The notes beneath the pieces were generated by a model. The model had not been told where the DNA came from. It did no database searches and saw nothing but the letters and a program-made list of their open reading frames with translations. Shown one piece after another: positions 14,841 to 20,897 of a stretch of DNA of 30,416 nucleotides; position 1 is the stretch's first letter, and each line of letters begins with the position of its first letter. The DNA lies in IMG/VR virus record IMGVR_UViG_3300028563_000060, positions 1-30,416 of that record; one strand, given 5' to 3'. Both the position numbers and the translations under genes were made by a program. The DNA is from a virus.

Positions 14841-15443
14841 TCATTCCTTCTCACTCGCAGTGGCAACATAATCAGCGATTTGTATAGCTGTCGTCAAATT
14901 AGACACTTTAAGACAATATTTCTTGTTCTCGTCCACGACGTATCCATCACTCGTCTTTATGGCGACCCACTCGTCAGGAGTCAATTGTATTCCATAGTGC
15001 TGAAGCACGTACATCGTCCTGTCACCCGTCTCCATGAACGTTAGGTTATTGTTGTACGTGTACATCTCACCAAGTTTGTTTCTGCGCCAATCGTCAGTCT
15101 GTGGGATATAAAAGTTATTTTCGCTCCCGCCAGGCAAACCAACCTTGCCTAAGTCGTGGAACAGCGCAACGATGATCATGCTCTCCTGTGGAAGCTCCCA
15201 CTTGAAAGCCTTGTTGACTATCAGAATGTTTTTGAGAACGTTTAGAGTGTGATGAATTAATCCACCACTAAACGCACTATGTTTCTTGGGTGAACCTGAT
15301 GCCGGTGCAAGCGCGAGACGTTCGCTTAACTCATCTACCATCTTCAACACTGCCTCGCTGCGGTCTCCCAACTTTTCGCAAAAAGAACGAAACTTGTCAT
15401 AGTTTGCAACGATTTCTTCAGGAGACAATTCTTTGATTGACAT
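14841..15443 (-). CDS. HD-domain phosphohydrolase
   Basis: A 200-residue hydrolase of the HD superfamily. The metal-binding residues are visible: His64/His65 in GGLIHHTLNVL, His96-Asp97 in ALFHDLGKVG, and Asp near 191 in IQIADYV. HD enzymes act on nucleotides, cyclic nucleotides or nucleic-acid ends; the GGLIHHT pattern with a short domain resembles HDIG-like and YfbR-type folds more than GTP-cyclohydrolase-like ones. In a phage it could trim nucleotide pools or degrade a signalling nucleotide. TATTAT ends 8 nt before the ATG with no Shine-Dalgarno, so it is likely the leaderless first gene of the 15443-13123 cluster. Confidence 0.82.
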   Translation of the reverse strand: MSIKELSPEEIVANYDKFRSFCEKLGDRSEAVLKMVDELSERLALAPASGSPKKHSAFSGGLIHHTLNVLKNILIVNKAFKWELPQESMIIVALFHDLGKVGLPGGSENNFYIPQTDDWRRNKLGEMYTYNNNLTFMETGDRTMYVLQHYGIQLTPDEWVAIKTSDGYVVDENKKYCLKVSNLTTAIQIADYVATASEKE

Positions 15444-15501
15444 GATTATTCATAATAAACAATGTATGTTTTGACGTATAAATTTATATTGAATGCATGT
15501 C

Positions 15502-16779
15502 TCACTCGAGCGCGCGCAATCGATAATTAGTTTGTGAAACGTTTTCACTTTCTGTTTCATAGATAACATTGCTAAATTCGTTAAACTGAACTCCCGCAAG
15601 AGGTTTCTCCACAGACTTTTTGGATCGTCCTTTTTTGAATGAAGACTTTCCTTGATCCCGGCAACTCACCGGTACACTATTTTTAAGATTATTCAATAAG
15701 TTTTTTGCTGCGTTCACGTCTCTATCGTGGTGTATTCCACACTTTTCACAAACCCATTCTCTGTCATTTAACTTCAGCTTTTCGTACTTGTGTCCACAAC
15801 ATGAACATAACTTTGACGAAGCAAACCACTGATTTGCGACGAATAAGTTAATCCCACGCCATGAACATTTATAAGTTAAACACGATCGAAACATTCCGAA
15901 CGCAGCATCTCTCACTTGTTTTTGAAACTTCATTTCTAAGATTTTTAGATCTTCAATCACAATCGCTGACTTGATTTTCGATAGCGTGTTTGTGATTTGA
16001 TGAATGAAGTTTAATCTCATGTTTGAGATGTCAAAGTGAATTTTTTGAACTTTTTTCTTTGCTTTTTCTCTGTTCTTTGATCCCTTCTTTTTCTTTGAAA
16101 ATTTTCTTTGAGCTCTTTTCAACTTTTTCTCAAACCTCTTGAGTGCTCGAAGAGGTTCAATTTTTGTTCCGTCAGAAAACGTTGCAAAAGTCTTAATGCC
16201 CAAGTCGATACCGGCTGAAGTCTCAGCAATGATTTCTTTCTGCTTGACTTCTTCGACTTCTCTCGTTGTCGTAATTGATGCGAACCATCTTCCACAGCGC
16301 TCTGATACTGTCACCGAAAGAATTTTGCCTTCGACACGCTTGTCAACATTCTTTTCTTTTGTTCTCACCCATCCAAATTTTGGCAAATAAACGTAGTGAG
16401 ATTGAATTTTAATACTACTTGTCACTCGAAAACTGTCTCTTTGTCCGCGTTTTTTAAATTTTGGTAATCCAGTGCCATTTTTTCTTCGTTTCCAAAAACC
16501 TTTAAACGCCTTATCAAGATCAAGCAACGTTTGTGTAGGTACAGTTGATGAAATTTCATAAAGCCAAGTAAGATCAGTTTTCTTTAATTGAATTAATTCT
16601 TTGCTATCTCGAACGTAATTCGAAAATTTCTCATTTCCTTCATTTTCATTGAACAAGTTATTTCTTTTTGCAAGCGCCCAGTTCCAGACAAATCGACGAG
16701 CTCCCACATGTTTCCTCAACAACGTCACCGTTGCGTTATTGGGATCGAGCTCAAATTTGTATGATTGAATACGTTGCAC
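15502..16779 (-). CDS. tnpB: TnpB RNA-guided nuclease (IS200/IS605 OrfB type) no. 1
   Basis: A 425-residue protein of the family ancestral to Cas12. The RuvC triad is complete: Asp192 in GIDLGIKTFATFSDG, Glu276 in IVIEDLKILEM, Asp354 in HDRDVNAAKNLL. The zinc finger has CSCCGH (Cys325, Cys328) and CEKCG (Cys344, Cys347). The N-terminal WED-like part begins IQSYKFELDPN. No tnpA is nearby and I find no clear element ends, so it is a solitary tnpB. The GTG start at 16779 is read from TAATTT 8 nt upstream with a TGTACA -35 shared with the divergent gene. The omega RNA would be expected to cover the end of the gene and the 3' flank (about 15380-15600). Confidence 0.93.
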   Translation of the reverse strand: MQRIQSYKFELDPNNATVTLLRKHVGARRFVWNWALAKRNNLFNENEGNEKFSNYVRDSKELIQLKKTDLTWLYEISSTVPTQTLLDLDKAFKGFWKRRKNGTGLPKFKKRGQRDSFRVTSSIKIQSHYVYLPKFGWVRTKEKNVDKRVEGKILSVTVSERCGRWFASITTTREVEEVKQKEIIAETSAGIDLGIKTFATFSDGTKIEPLRALKRFEKKLKRAQRKFSKKKKGSKNREKAKKKVQKIHFDISNMRLNFIHQITNTLSKIKSAIVIEDLKILEMKFQKQVRDAAFGMFRSCLTYKCSWRGINLFVANQWFASSKLCSCCGHKYEKLKLNDREWVCEKCGIHHDRDVNAAKNLLNNLKNSVPVSCRDQGKSSFKKGRSKKSVEKPLAGVQFNEFSNVIYETESENVSQTNYRLRALE

Positions 16780-16844
16780 TAATTTTAAAATTAAACAAAA
16801 TAAACTATGATGTACATTTTATTTGTTAAGATTATATTTCAATC
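16780..16844. promoter_or_regulatory. Divergent promoters sharing one palindromic -35
   Basis: The self-complementary hexamer TGTACA (16811-16816) can serve as -35 in both directions. Plus: 16 nt, TATATT (16833-16838), 6 nt, ATG 16845. Minus: 17 nt, TAATTT (16793-16788), 8 nt, GTG 16779 of tnpB. The plus side fits the leaderless pattern well; the minus side is weaker. Confidence 0.55.
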
Positions 16845-17165
16845 ATGATAAACTGTCTCACCCAGATTATTAATCTCATGTTGGATGAAGCGATTTCGGG
16901 ACCCGACACTAGGCACGCAATTGACGTAATAGTTGCAAACATCGTGGACGACGACGTGGTAATTTCGCTCGTTGCATACGACAACTGGATGGTGCGTGCA
17001 AGCGTTGCGAAGTTCGTGAGTGGAAGAAGCTATGAACAGTTGGTTGCGCTTGAGCGCGACGATGACGAGAGGGTGAGAGAGGTTGCAATAGAACGACATG
17101 CGAGTGATTTGAACGCACTTGCTGGGCTGTACACTACGGGTGCGTTGGCGAGAATTCAAGCGTAA
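16845..17165 (+). CDS. HEAT-like repeat protein
   Basis: A 106-residue protein with two short helical repeats of the type VRASVAKFVSGRSYEQLVAL and ERVREVAIERHASDLNALA, the VR..VA pattern of HEAT-like or leucine-rich-repeat-variant units. The protein at 20898 carries the same unit near residues 75-115. Such repeats are protein-binding scaffolds. It has a promoter with TATATT 6 nt before the ATG and no Shine-Dalgarno, and its end contains the -35 of the next gene. No enzyme motif is seen. Confidence 0.65.
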   Translation: MINCLTQIINLMLDEAISGPDTRHAIDVIVANIVDDDVVISLVAYDNWMVRASVAKFVSGRSYEQLVALERDDDERVREVAIERHASDLNALAGLYTTGALARIQA

Positions 17166-17197
17166 ACACGTTGGCAACGGGTGTATAAATTATTAAC
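17161..17197 (+). promoter_or_regulatory. Leaderless promoter of the exonuclease gene
   Basis: CGTAAA (17161-17166), 17 nt, TATAAA (17184-17189), 8 nt, GTG 17198. The -35 overlaps the stop codon of the preceding gene. Confidence 0.55.
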
Positions 17198-18166
17198 GTG
17201 GCAACCGAACGTCCTGTTCTAATAATTGACGCATTAAACGCTTTTTCGAGGGCGTGGGCCGTCTTCCCACAACTCACGTGTGATGGAGCGCAATTCGGGG
17301 GTACTATTGGCTTTTTAAAAACGCTTCGAAAGCTCGTCAATGAAATTCAGCCCAAACAAGTCTACATTTGTTGGGAGAGCGGTGGAAGTACTAAACGTCG
17401 TAAGATTTTTAAAGATTATAAAATGGGTCGTGCTCCGGAAAAACTTAATCGATTTTATGGCGAAGATATCCCCGAAAGTCAAGAAAATCGTTCGTTTCAA
17501 ACAGCCGAGCTCATCGGAATTCTAAAACACGTTCCCGTTTGTCAACTGTACGTGCCTGACTGTGAGGGCGACGACGTCGTAGCATACTTGTGTAAGAATA
17601 AATTTAATAACGTTGATAAAGTTGTCGCATCGAGCGACAAAGACTTTTATCAATTATTAGATGCAAAGACACGTATTTATAGCTTTCATAAGAAGACGTT
17701 CATTCTCGCTGAACAAGTGTTTGATGAGTTCAGAATTTCGACAAGAAATTGGGCGGTTGCGAAGGCGATAGTTGGCGAGCCGATAGGTGGTGACCATATT
17801 CCGGGCATTGATGGTGTAGGGTTTAAAACCGCCGCCAAGTGTTTTCCAATGTTGGGAACTGACACCGACGTCTTAATTCAACACTTGTTTGACTACTCAC
17901 AGGTAAATTTAGGAAAGCAAAAGACATACAAAAAAGTTCTTGAGGGTGCTGACATCATCAAGCGAAACTATCGCTTAGTGTACCTCGGCGACAACACGTT
18001 GTCATTGCAACAACAGACGCAAATTGACAATCAAATGTCAAAGTTTTCTCCCAAGACTAACAAGCTTGAAATCATGCGAACGTTAGCGAAGCACGGAATC
18101 TCTGACTTCAACGTTGACGACTTCGTGTACTGCTTCAACTGTATTGAAGGCATTCAACAACGATAA
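17198..18166 (+). CDS. 5'-3' exonuclease / flap endonuclease (T4 RNase H-like)
   Basis: Removes RNA primers and 5' flaps during lagging-strand synthesis. The 322-residue protein has the FEN/PIN acidic residues in order: Asp11 in LIIDALNAF, basic RRKIFKDYKMGR (67-78), the DCEGDD cluster at 121-126, SSDKDF with Asp147 and Asp149, and a helix-3-turn-helix DNA-binding motif from Asp199 (GDHIPGIDGVGFKTAAK). Length is close to T4 RNase H (about 305). The start is GTG at 17198; no ATG in the first 40 codons would keep Asp11. It is followed after 5 bp by the ADP-ribosyltransferase gene. Confidence 0.88.
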   Translation: MATERPVLIIDALNAFSRAWAVFPQLTCDGAQFGGTIGFLKTLRKLVNEIQPKQVYICWESGGSTKRRKIFKDYKMGRAPEKLNRFYGEDIPESQENRSFQTAELIGILKHVPVCQLYVPDCEGDDVVAYLCKNKFNNVDKVVASSDKDFYQLLDAKTRIYSFHKKTFILAEQVFDEFRISTRNWAVAKAIVGEPIGGDHIPGIDGVGFKTAAKCFPMLGTDTDVLIQHLFDYSQVNLGKQKTYKKVLEGADIIKRNYRLVYLGDNTLSLQQQTQIDNQMSKFSPKTNKLEIMRTLAKHGISDFNVDDFVYCFNCIEGIQQR

Positions 18167-18171
18167 TTGAC

Positions 18172-18846
18172 ATGCGCATTCGACTTGGCGACCTTCGTAA
18201 GTTAATCAGAGAAGCGGGTGCGCTCGACACGGTTGCTTTTGCTGACGAGCGTGAGTACCTTGGCGTTGAAGAACACGATAACGAGATTGAAAAGCGATTG
18301 TACAAAAATTTAGGTGCATATTTGCGCGATAACATTCCACTTGACAATAGCGACGTTGAGTTAATTAAAAAATTTATTGTCTCCGGCGAGTACGAAGACG
18401 TGTTCAAAGAACCCACAAGTGAATACGTGTTTCGTGGCATGGCTGTTGGCGAAGAGTACATAGACGAAATAACGCCAAAATTTGAACTGTCTCCTGATGA
18501 GGGAATGACAGACGTGTCGTATGATTTCAATCCCAAGTACGTTGAAAAGGTCAGTTCGTGGACGCTTGACAAGAGCGTGGCGAGGACGACTTTTGGGTTA
18601 GAACAAGTTACAAAGCAAAAACCGTATGTTCTTGTTCTTGTTGCAAGAGTGTCTGACAATCCGAATAAATTTGTCTCCGGACCAGATGGATTGTACGACG
18701 TAGGTGGACTTCAACAGTTCGTCGATGAACAAGAAGTCATCGGAATTGGCGACATCAAAGTGTGTCGCATAGTGTGGGAACGCGCGATCAAGAAGTCAAA
18801 TTATCGAGAATTGCTCAACAAACAAGCAAAATCATTGAACATCTGA
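18172..18846 (+). CDS. Putative ADP-ribosyltransferase with capsid-targeting-like N-terminus
   Basis: A 224-residue protein with the three marks of the R-S-E class of ADP-ribosyltransferases: Arg88 in EYVFRGM, an S-x-T-like SSWT at 128-131 followed by a helix (LDKSVARTTFG), and the E-x-E pair Glu186/Glu188 in VDEQEVIG, then IKVCRIVW. A VLVLVARVSDNP strand lies between them. These enzymes move ADP-ribose from NAD+ to proteins or nucleic acids; T4 Alt, ModA and ModB modify host RNA polymerase and other targets. The N-terminus MRIRLGDLRKLIREAG belongs to the shared five-protein motif. T4 Alt is packaged in the capsid and injected, so this enzyme may be too. The gene follows the exonuclease by 5 bp and is convergent with 18849. 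Confidence 0.66.
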   Translation: MRIRLGDLRKLIREAGALDTVAFADEREYLGVEEHDNEIEKRLYKNLGAYLRDNIPLDNSDVELIKKFIVSGEYEDVFKEPTSEYVFRGMAVGEEYIDEITPKFELSPDEGMTDVSYDFNPKYVEKVSSWTLDKSVARTTFGLEQVTKQKPYVLVLVARVSDNPNKFVSGPDGLYDVGGLQQFVDEQEVIGIGDIKVCRIVWERAIKKSNYRELLNKQAKSLNI

Positions 18847-18848
18847 TC

Positions 18849-19133
18849 TCACGCGTTTTTACTTAACCTTGACATTACATTATTAATCACGTCCTGTGGC
18901 ACGTTTCCGCGCATCATGTCATTCGCATAGCTCACGAACTCTGGGTCTGTCGCTGACTTCACTTCGAGCTCAGGTGCTGCCGCATAAAATTCGTTCATCA
19001 ATGCGTGGTACACGTCGTCAGCGGTGTGCATGTGGGGATTGTACTTGTCGAGCAACGTGTACGTTCCTGAGTGTGCACGCTCGTTCAGTGTTTGCTTCAC
19101 AATTTCTCTTAGTTCTGAAAGCTTGAGCTTCAT
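18849..19133 (-). CDS. Small protein with shared N-terminal peptide
   Basis: A 94-residue protein starting MKLKLSELREIVKQTLNERA, in register with four other N-termini in this window. The rest is helical (TADDVYHALMNEFYAAAPELE, then VPQDVINNVMSRLSKNA) and has no cysteine or catalytic motif. I take ATG 19133 instead of an upstream in-frame start at 19172, because 19133 lies 7 bp after the stop of the gene before and puts the motif at residue 1. It meets the ADP-ribosyltransferase gene tail to tail with a 2-bp gap; no strong terminator is seen between them. Confidence 0.68.
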   Translation of the reverse strand: MKLKLSELREIVKQTLNERAHSGTYTLLDKYNPHMHTADDVYHALMNEFYAAAPELEVKSATDPEFVSYANDMMRGNVPQDVINNVMSRLSKNA

Positions 19134-19140
19134 GTTGAGA

Positions 19141-19743
19141 TTAAGTATGCTCCCGTCGCCCACACACAACATATCGATTGTTAATGTATGCTATGTCCCA
19201 CTTCTTGTTCAATGAACGCGAGTTCCAGACGCGTAGCGCATCGTCTGATGGAACGAGCGATGACTTCACTGTCACGCGAAGCAGCTCGGCGATTTCGAAA
19301 CACTTGTCGTACATCATGATGCCGTAGCCATTATTTCTGTGCTCTTCATCAAGTGATGAGTGTGTCTCATAAAACGATTCGCCAGGGCGCTCGTCGAGAC
19401 ACATCTCGACGTGTCCCACTTCTTTGCTCCCGTCGAACCACTCAACGAGAATTGAGCGTTGTCTATTGACGATGTGCGGTGTCATCGATTGGAAAATGCA
19501 ACTTTTCGTACTCTTCAACGTCTTGAAGATCAGTTTGTCGAGTTGTTCTGCTTCTCCGGGAAGAAGATGCGTGAGCGAGCACAAGTTCTCAACGATTGGA
19601 AAATGCAACTTTTCGTACTCTTCAACGTCTGAAGACAATTTGTCGAGTTGTTCTGCTTCTCCGGGAAGAAGATGCGTGAGCGAGCACAAGTTCTCAACGA
19701 TTCCAAGCAAATTGCGGTATTGTTCGTGTGTTGTAATTTTCAT
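19141..19743 (-). CDS. HigA-like N-terminal repeat fused to GNAT acetyltransferase
   Basis: One frame of 200 residues made of two parts. Residues 1-50 resemble the N-terminal helical domain of HigA-type antitoxins (HEQYRNLL, then LPGEAEQLDKL and DVEEYEKLHFPI). Residues 16-37 recur at 51-72 owing to a tandem DNA duplication, and the second copy ends in a shifted frame (IFKTLKSTKSCIFQS) that leads into MTPHIV at residue 87. From there to the end is a GNAT domain with the acetyl-CoA loop RNNGYG and a typical LRVWNSRSLNKKW motif. A GNAT protein alone could start at 19485. The ATG at 19743 overlaps the upstream stop (CGATGA). Whether the fused chain is made, or two proteins, is open. Confidence 0.68.
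   Translation of the reverse strand: MKITTHEQYRNLLGIVENLCSLTHLLPGEAEQLDKLSSDVEEYEKLHFPIVENLCSLTHLLPGEAEQLDKLIFKTLKSTKSCIFQSMTPHIVNRQRSILVEWFDGSKEVGHVEMCLDERPGESFYETHSSLDEEHRNNGYGIMMYDKCFEIAELLRVTVKSSLVPSDDALRVWNSRSLNKKWDIAYINNRYVVCGRREHT
19486..19697 (-). repeat. Near-perfect 105/107-bp tandem duplication
   Basis: Unit 19486-19592 (107 bp) and unit 19593-19697 (105 bp) are nearly identical apart from a few changes around 19534-19545 and 19640-19650, with a net 2-bp difference that changes the frame. AATCG occurs at both ends and at the junction, suggesting duplication by short homology. Confidence 0.85.
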
Positions 19744-19955
19744 CGAATCTTACCCGCAACCGTTAACAGCCTTACCATTGTCGACACAGGTACTGACACG
19801 TGACTTGCACGTCCATCGAGAGACACTGAAGTGATAAAAATGTAGTCTCCATCAACCTCGACGTTCGCAGTCTGACGATTGTCATGGTGGCGCACGACTT
19901 CATTCTTTTCCGGGAGATTTGAAAATCTCCACGTTGAACCGCTCGGTAATGGCAT
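19740..19955 (-). CDS. Small hypothetical protein
   Basis: A 71-residue protein starting MPLPSGSTWRFSNLPEKNEV, not recognised. It is beta-rich (VEVDGDYIFITSVSLDG), like a small barrel or sheet. I choose ATG 19955 because it overlaps the upstream TAA (TAATG) and has GGAG at a good distance; a GTG seven codons earlier is the alternative. Its TGA overlaps the ATG of the GNAT fusion gene. It is the fourth gene of the minus-strand unit from 20801. Confidence 0.66.
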   Translation of the reverse strand: MPLPSGSTWRFSNLPEKNEVVRHHDNRQTANVEVDGDYIFITSVSLDGRASHVSVPVSTMVRLLTVAGKIR

Positions 19956-20179
19956 TAGATCTCGCTCCACTTGCACTCTTCTGTGCGTAGAAATCGTCGT
20001 GTCTGACCATCGTCAAATCGTAACGATGGATATTCAACGAGTTTCACGTGTTCGCTTTTCAAATGCTGACAATCAAGTTTACACTTTGTGACAAATCCTT
20101 TGAGCTGTGGACATGTCTCGTCACAATGTTCATTGTCGAACGTGACGATTGGTAACTTTCGAAATGATTTATTTGACAT
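19955..20179 (-). CDS. Small Cys-rich protein, probable zinc binding
   Basis: A 74-residue protein starting MSNKSFRKLPIVTFDNEH. Four cysteines in CDETC-x8-CKLDC, with His beside them (EHC, CQHLK), suggest a zinc site or a small metal-binding knuckle. The last 30 residues are basic and strand-forming (YPSLRFDDGQTRRFLRTEE). ATG 20179 overlaps the upstream stop (TAATG) and AAGG lies upstream; the frame is open to 20215 but that part overlaps the gene before. No family is recognised. Confidence 0.66.
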   Translation of the reverse strand: MSNKSFRKLPIVTFDNEHCDETCPQLKGFVTKCKLDCQHLKSEHVKLVEYPSLRFDDGQTRRFLRTEECKWSEI

Positions 20180-20571
20180 TATGATACCTTTCTGACTGAA
20201 GTTATGTAAAACCAACGATCTGGATCGCGTTCAGACGTCACGTTCACTTCTTCTTCAAGAACTTCAATAACAACGTATGGTTCGAGATATACGTTGTTGA
20301 GATCAAGCACGTGTTGAACTTTGTCACCAACAGAAATTCCATTATGGATGACTTTTTGCTCCGCCTTCAAACACTGATCACAACGTTGCAACCACCCACC
20401 CTCATGATCTTCGCGAAGAACGACTGGGTTACACTCTTTGTCAAAAAAAGCACCACACACCCATCGAGTGCCGAAGTGCGTCGTCAAAAGTCTTGGACAA
20501 AAGACGCCAGGTTCACTTGCACACGTCTTTTCACCGCAGTCTATCACTATGTTCAGAGTTCGTTTTGCCAT
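20179..20571 (-). CDS. Hypothetical protein with CxxC motif
   Basis: A 130-residue protein starting MAKRTLNIVIDCGEKTCASE. It has a possible zinc site formed by CGEKTC, FCPRLL and CDQCLKAEQK, and a C-terminal beta half (VGDKVQHVLDLNNVYLEPYVVIEVLEEEV, shown here as a strand-rich segment between about 76 and 108). Not recognised. The start is fixed by a leaderless promoter with TATATT 6 nt before the ATG. The stop overlaps the next gene (TAATG), which starts a chain of coupled small genes. Confidence 0.68.
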   Translation of the reverse strand: MAKRTLNIVIDCGEKTCASEPGVFCPRLLTTHFGTRWVCGAFFDKECNPVVLREDHEGGWLQRCDQCLKAEQKVIHNGISVGDKVQHVLDLNNVYLEPYVVIEVLEEEVNVTSERDPDRWFYITSVRKVS

Positions 20572-20605
20572 GATAGCAATATATCACTTTCTTCAAAAAT
20601 TTACA
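20572..20605 (-). promoter_or_regulatory. Leaderless promoter of the 20571 gene
   Basis: TGTAAA (20605-20600), 16-nt spacer TTTTTGAAGAAAGTGA, TATATT (20583-20578), 6 nt, ATG 20571 on the minus strand. It is one of three promoters here with the TTTTTGA spacer start. Confidence 0.7.
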
Positions 20606-20606
20606 C

Positions 20607-20801
20607 TTATGCAACGCCAAACCTGCGCATCACAACTTCAAAGCACTTTTCGCACTCAACGTCTTCGTCAGGCTCAAGTTCAGACACGTGTTTCGCTGAA
20701 TACTTTGGGATCACGTTCAATGCACGAGCATGTGATTCACACAAACACTCAGGTACGTATTCTTTTTTTGTCATCATATCATGACTTCTTAGATTTGCCA
20801 T
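20607..20801 (-). CDS. Small protein with C-terminal CxxC
   Basis: A 64-residue protein starting MANLRSHDMMTKKEYVPECL with CLCESHA and CEKCFEVVMRRFG, so four cysteines and a His may bind zinc. Not recognised. Its start is supported by a promoter with TATACT 7 nt before the ATG and no Shine-Dalgarno. The next gene has its own promoter in the 35-bp gap, so this is a single-gene unit or is read through. Confidence 0.66.
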   Translation of the reverse strand: MANLRSHDMMTKKEYVPECLCESHARALNVIPKYSAKHVSELEPDEDVECEKCFEVVMRRFGVA

Positions 20802-20836
20802 GAATAATAGTATAACAAAATTCTCAAAAATTTACA
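20802..20836 (-). promoter_or_regulatory. Leaderless promoter of the 20801 gene
   Basis: TGTAAA (20836-20831), 16-nt spacer TTTTTGAGAATTTTGT, TATACT (20814-20809), 7 nt, ATG 20801 on the minus strand. The spacer is almost identical to that of the 5795 promoter. Confidence 0.7.
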
Positions 20837-20897
20837 CAATTGAAAAGAGTTTATTTTTGATTTCCAGAAGGCATGTGACATATATTTATGTTGTAGT

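Noticed and set aside
15480-15550. GCGCGC/CTCGAG-rich tnpB no. 1 end as an IS end hairpin
   Set aside because: No matching hairpin exists on the other side of the gene, unlike the pair around the second tnpB.
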